Assembly (NCBI RefSeq): GCF_000003815.2 | Contig: NC_049994.1 | Coordinates: forward strand, 13,501,039-13,565,038 | Source of the DNA: Branchiostoma floridae | Taxonomy: Eukaryota; Chordata; Leptocardii; Amphioxiformes; Branchiostomatidae | Length of the DNA: 64,000 nt | Reading direction: 5' to 3' | In this document: in pieces, positions 37,001 through 47,785 of the stretch | How the letters are laid out: every line of letters begins with the position of its first letter | How positions within the stretch are numbered: position 1 is the first letter of the stretch | Notes under the pieces: generated by a model | What the model was told of the DNA's origin: nothing | What the model saw: only the letters and a program-made list of their open reading frames with translations | Databases searched by the model: none | Made by a program: the position numbers and the translations under genes

Positions 37001-40000
37001 TCAACCCAGAGACCAGACTGTAAGGTTTGATCCACTCACACTGGGAAGGTCCCCTACTCTTTTTGATATCTTAAAGTGTGGCGGGTTCTTTAACATGCGT
37101 GGGGTGTGGCTCTCCCCAAACACGGGACTTCCATTTAACGTCCTATCTGAGGGACAGCCCTAGTCCAAGCTAGTTACTCATTTTAACCTGAGTAAAGTGA
37201 GGAAAGTCGTGCCTTTCCCAAGGGCACAAGATCAGTGATATATACATGTCACTGTATATACATATGTAAATACTTTTCGTTTTGTGACCGCATCTGAACT
37301 GTGAGCAGCGACATCCGTCCTGCAATACAATGTGAACCAGTCAGAATTGCCCTGAAGAAGGTGACAGACGGTCACCAAAACGTCGGTGAGAATAAAGCAC
37401 TGGTTGTGTAAAAAGAGTCTCTTTATTCAGTGACGTACCAACCTGATGAAACTGTTCACGGAAGATCAGTGATACGGCAGGATTCAAACTCGAGATCTCT
37501 CGGTCCCGAGCCATACATGCTGCTGCTGCGCCACGCAATCCCACATATATTTATAATCCAACACGGTGCAGATGACATCAAATGAAAGCCTGTATATCAA
37601 TCACACGTACTTAAGTCTTATTGTGATCGTATGATGACTGTTTCTTACCTTAATCTTCTATAAGTTGAGCGCCCTTCTAGAATTTCTTCCTTGACAATGT
37701 CTTGGTTTTCCTCTTCTGACCCCTGTGCAGTATGAAGTTCCATGTCCCCACTGTCAAACTCGTCCTGTGTAAATGTAATGCCCATCAAAGTTGTCGCAAC
37801 ACTACTCTCGCGACTCCAGTAGGAAATGTAATCTATCTGTGAATTCATTTGTGTACCTTGCTGCCACCCACACAAATCCCCACTTATATAATAGGACCCT
37901 GTCTGAACAATAAGTGATTTCAATTTCTCATGGATGGGCATAAGTTCTGTAAATGCAGAAACTTTGGCGGAGGTTTTGTGTTCACGATTTTTTTGTGGTG
38001 GCTGCTTCACCACAAACTCAAACCCACAGTGAACATTTCTCTCCTGTCTTCTGGCGGGGGAGTTATGCTAATGATACTCCGTTCTCACGTACATGTAGTT
38101 TAAAGTTACATTGTAAAAGCATGATGAAATATTTGAGGTAACACTAGTTCACCTTAATCCTTGGGTAACCTAAATTCGTTGTTTAAAAAAAAACTGAGTA
38201 TTTAGAGATTTTAGGTAAACGACGTAGGTTTCAAATGTTAACATTTTCAAGATATTGCAATGTAAACTACCTTCTAATTGACTTAATGATCCCCAAATAC
38301 CCTATTTTATATACAGCGGATATAGATTACTCTACGGATAAAGGTGAACAAACGTTACTTGTTATGATGAAGACACACAAATACTTACCAGGACACATTT
38401 TTTTAGTTCGTATACATTCATTTCCACATACCCCCTATTATATAAAACCAGAATGGTAGAAAAGTATCACTGTATTAACTTTTTGGGCTGTTTTCCCTAT
38501 GATTGTATGAAAAGAAAATAAGCAACTCACTTTTCAAATCAATGAAACTTAATACACAAAGCTCCATCCTCGCAAAAAAAACACAACTGTGCTCCAGATG
38601 TCTGCAAAGAAGGCTATGATACACCTGCTTCCGGTTTCAAGCAGATCCTATAGTGGCATAAGATACTGTAAATGCATTTAATTTCGCGGGGATTTAATTT
38701 CGCGGTAGCGGCAAATTGGACATTTCGCGGTGGATTTAATTTCGCGGTAGCGCCATCCCGCGAAATTCAATGCATTTTCAGCACTGCACTGTAGTCACGA
38801 ACTGCCGTGTAAAACCCGGCGCCTCTACAAACCGCCAGTCGGAAAACACTTGCTGGTTACCCGGTAAGGGTCCTATACAGACGGATAGAACAGTTTCCAT
38901 GCTTTTGACTTGTTCTTGCGTGAGCCACTGTTACTGATCTAATCGTATCTACCCTCTCAATACGTAATAGTGTACAGTAGTACGACCTTTGTATCATGGT
39001 GAACATACTGTACAGTACTGTAATACAGTTGGTCGTATGAAAAAAATACATGTGTGTCTTCAGTCAAGACTTCACCGTAGTAAGTATGTCAAACATTTCA
39101 TTATACAGTGACAAAGACAGTAGTAGTATGTACATGGAGTGGAAAAGGGGCACCTTAGGCGGCGCCAGCAGACGAAATATTCGCGGTGGATTTAATTTCG
39201 CGGTGAAGCGGCCGCCGCGAAAACCGCGAATATTAATCCACCGCGAATATTTCTGCATTTACAGTAGTATCAGAGGTTGCCAGAGGAGTGAAGCCAGCCT
39301 AGGAGTGTGTTTGGCTACAGGAGTGACTGATGACTCCCTTTGGCCAGCTGTACTCTTTAGCCTGCATTGATACTATCTTATGCCACTGGTAAATCTGCCT
39401 GGAGATTACAAGATTAGCCCAAATAGATGTGTACAACAAAATATGACTAAGAAGACAATAAAACACACACACAAAAATATCTTTATCAAAGGAATTCATT
39501 GAGCGCTGTTAAATCGCTCGGTCGCAGTGCCGCCCCCAAAGTACCACAGCTCCAGTGAGATACCCAGAGGCACCACACATCTGCTTGAATGAAAAATACA
39601 ACAACTACAAGTAATATTACCTGTGTGTCATCTTCCCCATCAGAGGAGTCCTCAAAGATAACCAGCTCATCATCATCATCATCATCTGACAGAAGGTCCT
39701 CCTCACCAACTATGGGGGGAAAATAACAACATTCGTAACTAAGAATTGATGGTTCCATAATTTCCTCACAGGCATATCAGTATGAATGTGTATGTATTGT
39801 CAAAAATTCAAATACTGTATTGGACTTTGGATTCCATGTCGTTATAATTTCTTGTTCCAGGACACAAAATTTTCTCACCTTCTGGTACATTTCTGGCATT
39901 GAAACATGTTTTTTATTCCAGGTGGATATGACAAATAAAATACAACACAATGTATTAAGCATCAACCTGGGTTCCGCCCCTCCCGCGGGTCATATGGAAT

Positions 40001-41907
40001 GTACCATGTTGTATTCTATATGTATAACAACAGGATGCCTCTGTAATTCAGTGTTAAGAATCAATACAATTGTGACTATATTGTTGCGAGGTATAGGCAT
40101 CCAAAATACTTGCATAGCCCCAGAAGTATTTCGAGCATTGATTGTATTATGTAATTACCAAATCTAATAAAAACATTGCTGAATTCCACAAAAGAATTTG
40201 AAGAAAGGGTAAGGTTACCATATTAAACTAAGTTTTGCATCATAAGTTATTTTGTCTTACCTTTTTTCATTTTTCCTACCAATTGTCCCATCGAAGTTGT
40301 TGTAACACTACTCTCGCGACTCCAGTAGTAAATGCAATCTATCTGTGCCACCCACACAAATCCCCACTTATATAATAGGACCCTGTCCATCTCAAACCAT
40401 ACTAGTCCCACCAAAATTTGTAAACAAGAATTAAATTTTGGTTCCTGCCCCATGTTTTCAAATCCTGTAAAACAAGGACAAAAAAACTGCGCCCAAACAA
40501 ATCATTGAGTGGAATACGTCAATGAAGGTCAGACATCAAGGTAATACTAATTACTATAACGTTAGATACGAAAGGTAATAATCACTCAAACAACTGGAGA
40601 CATTGCTAACAGCCCCCATACTTAAAAACAGGACCTGTTGACTTTAATATTAGCATATAACCTTGTCTTCTTTGAACCATCTTAGAATCAATTATATTCA
40701 CCTCAGTAACAAATGTCAAGAGTTCCACTGTTTTTTGTCAGTGACTCAAGCGGCTGACCGTTTCCAGATTTTATCCTAAGTAACTGGTACTTTGCGTATC
40801 AATAGTAATGCTAATTAACCTTTTTCCACTGGGTAACCTAGTTATAACCTAGTTAAAAACGTTGTATTTATTGATATCAAGTCGACGGGTGGTGGTTTGG
40901 AATTTTTGTATGTTCAAGATATTGCAATATCCAATTAACATCCCAAGATCTATCTGACAAAAAGACAACACAATGGATATAGCCATATAGGTTACCCCAC
41001 AGACAAAAGTCAACTTAACTTCCATTGACTGGAATTTATACTACAATTTCATGTCCATATGTTCTTTATACAAACAAGTGCCGAATTTATATTTTATTGC
41101 AAGTTCTTGCCCGAGGGCTAATTGCAGGTACAAACAACATGTAAAATAAGGAAAATACAAAGGTGCTAGGAACTACATTCTATGACTATATGCTATGCTA
41201 GTGTACATTATACTGGTTTTGTTGGGTTAGACTTCTTCTCTTTAGGCAGTGGAAGACGAATTTACCCACTTCTTTTATAATGTGTGGGTTCTTTGATTTT
41301 AATAGTAGGATTGATTTTTCATTGTCAGGAATAGTTGGAAAGTAAGCGTGTATTTTGGATACACTCATAAATAGTTGGTTTCTTATATCATCATAAAAAG
41401 AACAATTAGTGATAAAATGACTCTCGTCTTCCACAGCATTTGAGGGGCAATATTTACAAATCCTCTCGGACACAGGTAGCTTCATATATCTCCCCTTAAT
41501 ATGCACACAAGAAAACTAAAAAAACAAACAAAAAAAAAAACAGTAACACAAATATCATGCAGATTTAATATGGTCTCTGGAATCGGGGAACACTAACATT
41601 TTCCACCCCTACATCTGCTTGAAGCTTGCTGACAGACAAAACACTAACACGTGGCTATCACGTGGACACCCCCAGTTGACCCCAAGTCAACCATGACGTC
41701 AGAACCTATCAGCAATCATTTCCTTCTGTCTGGGCGGAGCCTCAAGCGAACAAAACCCCGTTCGCAAGCGCCCTCCCGAAAATGCAAATAATAACGTCAA
41801 AAGCGTCGTATTTACAGTCTTAACGTTACTGTAGATATGGTAGAAGATCGGTTTTGGACGGACGTACCTTTTAAGGGCTTGGGATTGGGCTGTTTTCGCC
41901 GAGACAT
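28022..41907 (-). CDS. Large C2H2 zinc-finger protein with N-terminal NuRD-type motif (about 2,420 aa)
   Basis: Minus-strand exons: 41907-41868 (MSRRKQPNPKPLK), or alternatively 40291-40261, then 39709-39621, 37764-37649, 36570-36410, 36034-35849 and 34704-28022. Every junction is in phase. The MSRRKQ-x-x-P start is the motif by which SALL, FOG and BCL11 proteins recruit the NuRD corepressor (family knowledge). An acidic segment with six Asp follows, then two linked fingers (ELFPCPTC, EKPFCCPFC). The 6.7-kb last exon carries Ser/Gln/Pro-rich repeats and about ten further C2H2 fingers in clusters (coding near 31.3, 30.6-30.5, 30.3-29.95, 29.1-29.0 and 28.15 kb). VKVE, IKQE and VKEE are sumoylation-type sites. 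Likely a nuclear DNA-binding repressor. I cannot name the vertebrate orthologue. An in-frame ATG at 42003 could extend the N-terminus by 32 residues. Confidence 0.82.
33896..34405 (-). repeat. 30-bp coding minisatellite, 17 decapeptide units
   Basis: Seventeen contiguous in-frame units with consensus QSGIAVPINQ. More widely spaced variants continue to about 33560, followed by a second family built on VAMPTNPQ (17-aa spacing, about 33210-33560). All lie in the long last exon of the zinc-finger gene. The units also keep an antisense frame open. Confidence 0.95.
35343..35702. mobile_element. hAT-type MITE in zinc-finger gene intron
   Basis: The ends CAGGGCTCTAGCC and GGCTAGAGCCCTA are inverted, and an 8-bp duplication GTGTGAAC flanks them (35335-35342 and 35703-35710). 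Internal TGACGGA blocks repeat in both directions. Length 360 bp. An 8-bp duplication and CAGGG-like end indicate hAT. Confidence 0.85.
37030..37545 (-). mobile_element. Damaged copy of the tRNA-derived SINE, interrupted
   Basis: The body matches 20131-20627 (GGCACGACTTTCCTCACTTT, GGACGTTAAATGG). The tRNA-like head at 37466-37543 keeps an A-box-like TGGCGCAGCAGCAGCATG and a B-box-like GAGTTTGAATCC. It is split by the insertion at 37241-37461. Confidence 0.75.
37241..37461 (+). mobile_element. 221-bp insertion inside the SINE with 13-bp target-site duplication
   Basis: AAGATCAGTGATA occurs at 37228-37240 and again at 37462-37474. The insert carries CTGAAGA, a GGTGAC/GTCACC stem (37360-37376) and AAAACGTCGG. 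This arrangement is reminiscent of the hammerhead-like segment in Penelope-type and related retroelement termini. Class assignment is tentative. Confidence 0.7.
37781..37903 (-). repeat. TATA-containing block, copy B
   Basis: About 100 bp match 40287-40387, including GGGTCCTATTATATAAGTGG, GGGATTTGTGTGGGTGGCA and GGAGTCGCGAGAGTAGTGTT. This copy has an extra segment of about 22 bp. It lies immediately 5' of the zinc-finger gene exon at 37764-37649 and contains an ATG in frame with that exon. Confidence 0.85.
38147..38349. mobile_element. GTTYACCTT-ended MITE, copy B
   Basis: The ends GTTCACCTTAATCC and GGATAAAGGTGAAC are inverted. It is collinear with copy A at 9751-9945 and more distantly with 40812-41017. 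Confidence 0.82.
38651..39388. mobile_element. Nested element: AGTGGCATAAGATA outer repeat around a CGCGG-rich MITE
   Basis: The outer inverted pair AGTGGCATAAGATA / TATCTTATGCCACT encloses an inner element at 38664-39266. The inner ends are TACTGTAAATGCATTT and its near-complement ending TTACAGTA, and it carries many TTCGCGG/CCGCGAA units as at 8105-8270. A fragment of the outer sequence recurs near 49140-49206. Confidence 0.68.
40287..40387 (-). promoter_or_regulatory. TATA-containing block, copy A, with alternative first exon
   Basis: TATATAAG (minus strand, 40375-40368) lies about 77 bp upstream of the ATG at 40291, which opens the short exon MGQLVGKMKK ending at a GTAAG donor (exon end 40261, phase 1). 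Its phase is the same as that of the MSRRKQ exon, so both can splice to 39709. Whether it is a real promoter is inference. Confidence 0.5.
40812..41017. mobile_element. GTTYACCTT-type MITE, diverged copy C
   Basis: It shares the block order of copies A and B (GGGTAACCTAG near the left end, AGATATTGCAAT in the middle, ATAGGTTACCC and ACAAAAGTCAAC at the right) but is more diverged. Confidence 0.6.
41198..41515 (-). pseudogene. 3' end of a non-LTR retrotransposon ORF2
   Basis: A minus-strand frame of about 100 codons contains RICKYCPSNAVEDESHFITN followed by C: a C-x2-C...H...C knuckle of the kind found after the reverse transcriptase domain of LINE elements. The upstream reverse transcriptase is absent, so this is a 5'-truncated insertion in the first intron of the zinc-finger gene. 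Confidence 0.7.
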
Positions 41908-42149
41908 GGCGTCGGTACCGCCGCAGACGACTGGTCCCTTTCTCGGTACCCCTGCTGAACGTCGACCAATGAAATACGAGGATGCATCCGCCGGCTGTTC
42001 CATTCGTCCGGGACATAATCTTTTACGACACCGTTTTCGTAGTAAAATAATGGTTGCATTAAATCATATCAAAGCGCTGTTAGATTGTGAACAGCAAAAA
42101 GTATACTGTTGTAGTAAGGTGAGCCTTACTAACCTTTCTTTGTTGTAAA

Positions 42150-43990
42150 CTGGGAAATATGATTGGGGTTCATGAAACACTAATCCCCCTTCTTTACAGT
42201 GGTGCAGCTGACCCAGGTGCTCAGATTGACAGGGTCTTTGTCAGTAGTCTTACGCTAGGAGAAAGTAGTACGCAAAGGTCATGATTTTAGCATAATATTA
42301 TGTGTTACTACGTTAAGCGGATGTAACGTTTATATCCATGTGTTTTCGGTGAATGCATGTCCAGGTTTACGTAGTGGCCGTGCTCACCTGGAAGTTGTGA
42401 TTACACTGAGTTGGTGCATGTGTGCAACTCGGAGGTTGAATACTAGTATTCAATCTCCGGCCTTCAGTCCTTGGTGTGTGTAAAATGTGTTGTGGGTGGT
42501 ACAATCACAAAGATACACGTCATGCAAAAAAGCAGTTGAATACTCCAGCAACTGGATATGATTTTGAAGCCACGTCATGATTTGGCCTCCCAGCGGTACT
42601 ACAGTGGAAGTTCCGGGTTAACGTTATATATATAACTTGTGGTCACAGTTTGGAAATCGTTCTAGAGTCTAGTAACGTTACTAATACATTTGTATCTCTC
42701 TTCTTGAGCATACTAAATTCATTTTTCTTGGACATGGTTAAGATTTGTAGAAATGCTAAATTACATGATCTCTCCTATGTGCATTCCCGGGACTGTGCAT
42801 TGATTACTAGTAACTTCGACGTACAAGCCAGGGAGGGCATTTTTTTCTGAAAATGGGTGTGGCCCCTAATTATTGCTGACGTCAGCAAGATGTGCTAAAT
42901 TGCCGTATTGCAGTAAGACGCCTTCTGGCAAAAGCTCAAAGTCCACACGTACACTTAACTGCAATATGTACTTTTAAAAGACCCCCAAAGTCTGTAGTCA
43001 TCAGTATTGTCCACATTAGGCCATATTGATTTGACTATATGGATGACGTTTCCACTCGCATCAATTTTGGGTCATTTACGAATAGGAATCAAGAAAAGTT
43101 TTCAATCATACAAAGCAGCTTCAAAATAGGCAAATATCATATATGCCGTGCATTGCAAAAACAAATGTCGGAAAACATATCTTAATGTCATAGAATATTC
43201 CAAGGTAAAAGAAGATATAGATATGAAAGAAAAAAATAAAACTATTGTTCGGTATACAATATTTTGTGTGTTCAGTCATTTGTTCAACTTTCCTGACCAC
43301 TTTGATTTCATAGTGAAGGCAACTGTTTTTTTTTTTTTCACACGCTTGCATGAGTTTTTGGGTTCCCAGAGGATGTAATCCATATCAGTACACAAATCAT
43401 CATCATCACCATTCTTCTGGCTCTCTTAATTCTAAACAAAAAGCAAAAAAGTACAACATATATGAACTAGAAATCAAATATTTTCCCAAAAGTATCATAC
43501 TTCAAGACATAAACGATGCTATTGAATACTCTCTCTAAAGCGATTACATTTGTGGCTTTCATGTTTGTCATTACCTTGTTTGGACATGATAGACCTATAT
43601 CAAGTACACATGTAAATCATTGCTGTACAATTCTAAAAACCATATATGTTGACATTTTGTGTAAATTCCTGTATCACTTTTTGTCAAATCCACATTACCA
43701 CATGGGTGTATTTGTTGCCTTTCGTTTTGACATTTTGCAACCCGCGGTTTGAACAATTTCCGATATTTGTTTGAAGTTCTATATATTTTCTGCAGTATGT
43801 TACCTCTATTTTTAACTAAAAAAACTACCATTTGGAAATGTTGCACATATATTCTTAAGATCTTTGTGCAGTTACTTTCAAATATGTACTATTTGAATCT
43901 AACACTTTAGATCTCAGCTATGACGTAGAAATACGAGTACTTTTATTAAACAATATTTCAAACTTATATTAACTACAATACATTACATGA
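42150..43990. other. Non-coding stretch between two minus-strand zinc-finger genes
   Basis: I see no supported gene. A partial arm of the 27639-27720 palindrome lies at about 42524-42566. The rest is AT-rich unique sequence, probably including the distal downstream flank of the 44381 gene. Confidence 0.5.
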
Positions 43991-44375
43991 ATTTAAAACC
44001 CTTGCGGTGGTTTGGACAGTCACATAGGTCATCTTACAAATCATAACTCATAAGTCACATATAATCTGACACAAGTAAGATTATTTGTATTTATGTTGTC
44101 TATTCGCTCAGTGGTGGAATCATGGTTGTCTTTAATAAAAGTTCTTTGTCATAGTTTCCAACTATCTTTTATTCAAAATAGTTCAGCTTATTACGGTACC
44201 GGTTTCTATCTAAAAACCTTGTGCTTACGGTGACTTAGAAAGTCACATATGATAAGTCACATATTATCTGACACTAGTACGATTATTTGTATTTATGTTG
44301 TCTTTTTGCATATGTATAGCGGGAAAATTACGTTGTCGTAAAAGTCCTTTGTCGTAGTTTCTGGTTCAAGCACAA
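43990..44375 (-). repeat. Tandem duplication in the 3' flank of the 17-finger gene
   Basis: Blocks such as TAAGTCACATAT, ATCTGACAC and GATTATTTGTATTTATGTTG occur twice, offset by 202 bp (for example 44079 and 44281). The second copy abuts the stop codon of the gene at 44381. Confidence 0.75.
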
Positions 44376-44380
44376 AGTTT

Positions 44381-45964
44381 TTAAGTTTCTTCCTGTTGGT
44401 CATCAAGTGGCGCATGAGTGACAGTGATGTGTCGCTTCAAATGGGTCATCTGTGTCGCTGCGTAGCCACATTGCTCACATTTATACGGTTTTTCGCCGGT
44501 GTGTGTGGCTATGTGCTGCCTTAGGTGGAACAAGCGTCGCGAAGAGTAGTCACAAAGTTCACAATGAAACGGTTTATCCCTACCAGAGTGCATATTATCC
44601 ATATGTTCCTTCAGACATGACTTAATTGCTGTAGAATAGTCACAGATGTCGCACTTGTGGGGTTTCTCGTCGGTGTGTTTAGCTTGGATGTGCCGCCTCA
44701 GGTGAGTCTTTCGTAGGGTCCGATAGTCGCAGAAATCACATTTGTGCGGCTTTTCCCCTTTATGGATGCGCACGTGCTGTGTCAACTGAGACGCATGCGC
44801 AGCAGCGTAATCACAAAACGGACATTTGTGCGGTTTTTCACCGGTGTGAGTTTTCATGTGTATCTTTACATCAGATTTGCGGGCTCCAGAATAATCACAC
44901 AGCTCGCACTTGTATGGTCTATCAGTACTATGCACTACCATATGCTGTTTTAGATCAACCAACATGAGTCCAGAATAATCGCAAAGTTCGCATTTGTAGT
45001 TCTTCTCACCGGCGTGTCTGGCAATGTGTTGTTTTAAATGCTGTATTCGTGCTGCACTGTAATCGCAGAGTTCACATTTGTATGGCTTCTCGCTACTATG
45101 TACGACCATGTGGCGGTTCAAATCATCCGGCCATGACGCGGCGTAGTCACAAACTGTACATTTATACGGCCTCTCGCTAGTATGTGTGGCGATGTGTCGC
45201 TTCAGGTTAGATAGCCGTCCTGTAGCAAAACCACACGTATCACAGTTGTACGGTTTCTCACCGGTGTGGATGGACATCATGTGCCGCGTTAGGCCAGACT
45301 TGAGTGTCGCAGCATAGTCACAGAGTTTACATTTGTAAGGTTTCTCACCACGGTGCCTGGCCATATGAGTCTTGAGATAACTCGCCTGAGAAGTAGAATA
45401 ACCACAGATTTCACATTTGTGTGGTTTCTCTCCAGTGTGTTTAGCCATGTGCCGGACTAAATGTTGCCTTTGATACGCGGAGTAAGCGCACAACTCACAC
45501 TTGTAGGGCTTCTCGCCTGTGTGAGAGTTCACATGATTTACTAAACATCGTTTGCGTGCTGTGGAAAAGTCGCAGTATGTACAGGTGTATGGCCTGTAAT
45601 CGCTGTGTTTGCCCATAATGTGCGTTTTTAAGTTAGCCTTCTCCGATGTGGAATAGTCGCAACGATCACACTGAAACGGTCTCTCACCGCGGTGCGTAAC
45701 CTTTACGTGCTTTTTGAGAGCGTACTTGTTTCCCGTCGAATAATCGCACTGGTCGCACATAAACGGTTTCTCACCGGTGTGTTTGACTCGGATGTGTTGT
45801 GTGAGGTGCCATACCCGTAGCGAAGAAAAGTCACACTGTTCACATTGGAACTGTCTCTTGCGTTTAACATTTGCTTCAGGTTCTGGATCGTCGTCGCACG
45901 ATGAAGAGCTCCGCTCAGTCCCCGTGTTTTCTTGATTTTTACTTTTATCGTTTTGTGTCTCCAT
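44381..45964 (-). CDS. Single-exon C2H2 zinc-finger protein with 17 fingers (527 aa)
   Basis: After a short acidic, Ser-rich N-terminus and a basic KRKR stretch (about residues 34-37), seventeen consecutive C2H2 fingers run almost to the C-terminus. Most have the form C-x2-C-D-Y/F-S and are joined by TGEKP-type linkers (some SSEKP, TSERP, RGEKP). This is the layout of tandem DNA-binding poly-zinc-finger proteins. There is no KRAB or other effector domain. The frame has no introns. The start follows a TATA-like sequence about 100 bp upstream. Members of this class expand rapidly in each lineage, so I give no orthologue name. Likely a nuclear sequence-specific DNA-binding protein. Confidence 0.93.
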   Translation of the reverse strand: METQNDKSKNQENTGTERSSSSCDDDPEPEANVKRKRQFQCEQCDFSSLRVWHLTQHIRVKHTGEKPFMCDQCDYSTGNKYALKKHVKVTHRGERPFQCDRCDYSTSEKANLKTHIMGKHSDYRPYTCTYCDFSTARKRCLVNHVNSHTGEKPYKCELCAYSAYQRQHLVRHMAKHTGEKPHKCEICGYSTSQASYLKTHMARHRGEKPYKCKLCDYAATLKSGLTRHMMSIHTGEKPYNCDTCGFATGRLSNLKRHIATHTSERPYKCTVCDYAASWPDDLNRHMVVHSSEKPYKCELCDYSAARIQHLKQHIARHAGEKNYKCELCDYSGLMLVDLKQHMVVHSTDRPYKCELCDYSGARKSDVKIHMKTHTGEKPHKCPFCDYAAAHASQLTQHVRIHKGEKPHKCDFCDYRTLRKTHLRRHIQAKHTDEKPHKCDICDYSTAIKSCLKEHMDNMHSGRDKPFHCELCDYSSRRLFHLRQHIATHTGEKPYKCEQCGYAATQMTHLKRHITVTHAPLDDQQEET

Positions 45965-46065
45965 TGTTTTGTCTTTACGTACACAGCTAGGGTATAGCTT
46001 TGAAACACAAACAGTCCTAACTTGTTGTTTCTCCGCTGTTAAAGTTGCGTGACGTTTCCAGTCCC

Positions 46066-46073
46066 CTATATAG
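46066..46073 (-). promoter_or_regulatory. TATA-like box of the 17-finger gene
   Basis: CTATATAG about 102 bp upstream of the ATG at 45964, in a GC-richer stretch. Confidence 0.4.
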
Positions 46074-46664
46074 TCGTCTTCTGCGCAACGTTAACCGACG
46101 CAATAAAGTCGGATTGTTTCTCGTTTGGGGTTGACCTTCAGACGTATCCCGTACTCCCTTAAATGATAGATAAAGTAACAATCATTGAACAATTAACTTT
46201 CGATCAAAAGATATTAAAAAAAAAAACGCTTAACAGTAAATCTAGGTGGGCATGCAATGCTTAACAGTAACTTATATAACCTATATCCTGACGATGTTGA
46301 TATAGCTATACTATACACGGCTTCCACATGTTTCAAAATCATTACAGATTCTCATTTTTCACCGCTGAAAACGCTGTTTGTGTGGAAGTAGAGGGATGGG
46401 CTCCGCCCCCAATACCGTACCCTGGACACAGGGTCACACAGCGGATAACAACTCAATGCCCCTACGCCCTCAACCTGTGGGATTTACGTTCATCTTATTT
46501 GCACATTCCTATTTCAACACGCAGCCTATAATGGTGTTTGGTTATTGATAAGTCATGTAATGTTGACAGGTGCGCCGTTTCCCTCCTTCTGGCCTCGAGA
46601 GTTGAACAAACTCAGCCGCTTCAGCAAACAACCGGGGTTAAAATTCAAATACTACTCCTTGAAC

Positions 46665-46851
46665 CACTCTCCAAGCAGAGGTTAGGCTCTGGCTGGTTTA
46701 GGCGTTTTTTTGTTGTTCTTCCAACTTTGTCATGTTTTCTTTTCGTCTGTTTGATTGGCGGATAGAGAGGAAACTGACAAACTAGAAAGCCTGACCAAAA
46801 TGCCCAAACAGGCGTTAAAACAGCCAAAGACTAACCTATGCTTGGAGAATG
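46665..46851. mobile_element. hAT-type MITE, YAYTCTCCAAGCA family, copy 1
   Basis: The ends CACTCTCCAAGCA and TGCTTGGAGAATG are inverted. CCTTGAAC is duplicated on both sides (46657-46664 and 46852-46859). Same family as 51105-51324. Confidence 0.88.
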
Positions 46852-47785
46852 CCTTGAACAAACATAACGTACACTACTTTACCCGGGGATTGTTTTGCTC
46901 TCACGGTGCCCTACATTTCCATAGATTCTACTCAAGTAAAAAGTACGTAAACTTACCGTGTTTGGTAACTTACGCTTGATATAATAATCTCCGCGCGATT
47001 AAAGAAACTTTGATGAAAAGTTGAGCTCACTTGCCGCATGGCAACAGGTGCCCCGCCATCTTGTCTGGGAATACCTGGGTTGGCGCGCAAACAACATCCC
47101 ACAATGCAACACCATAAAACCTAACGGTACCGCCCCAGGACCGAGCAGATGTGGAGTTTGAGATTGTTTTGCCAGTCTTCTTACAGCAATTAACTTCCGT
47201 ATGGATTTTCTAGTGGTGCAAGATTCGTATAGAGAAATTTACGCACGTGGACAGCAGTGACTACACATGTTAACGTCAACTTGTCTTTTCCTATACCAAA
47301 GTCATCCGTAGCCCGGCTACGTTTACAATTTAATTTCGTTTATAGCTTATAGCACATTCTAATCACTATCGGAGGCACTCGGTGGCAGCTGGCCATCACA
47401 CCAAACCATTTCCACACACTATAACTCTATGATGGACAGCCACTCCTTCTGATACTCTATAACTGCCTTTTGAATCTATCTAACGCAGAAGCCCTCTATA
47501 CCGTTGCGTTGCTACGTGGTTTTAGCGTCACTTTGTGAGATCAAGATGCGTTTTGACCTCCTTGGCCGGAGATGAACTCTGTTCGAACACTGAACAAACG
47601 AACTCGTTTATTCCGTTTCTATTGTTCTGTCACACTTGCCCTTGACAACGTCGCCATGTTGGATTCGAACATACCACAACAAAACTTCAAACTTCACGAT
47701 GGACTTCATGCGTGAAGAAGAAGTTAGGTGATTTTTACGGGCCTAATGAGGATAGCGGAACTCACTATTTGTTAAAGAGATCTGA

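Noticed and set aside
40261-40453. Longer N-terminus from an ATG at 40453 for the alternative first exon
   Set aside because: That start lies upstream of the TATA-like box and the added residues come from the duplicated block. The ATG at 40291 fits better.
41837-42148. 103-codon plus-strand frame
   Set aside because: Antisense to the MSRRKQ first exon and its leader; no recognisable domain or splice context.
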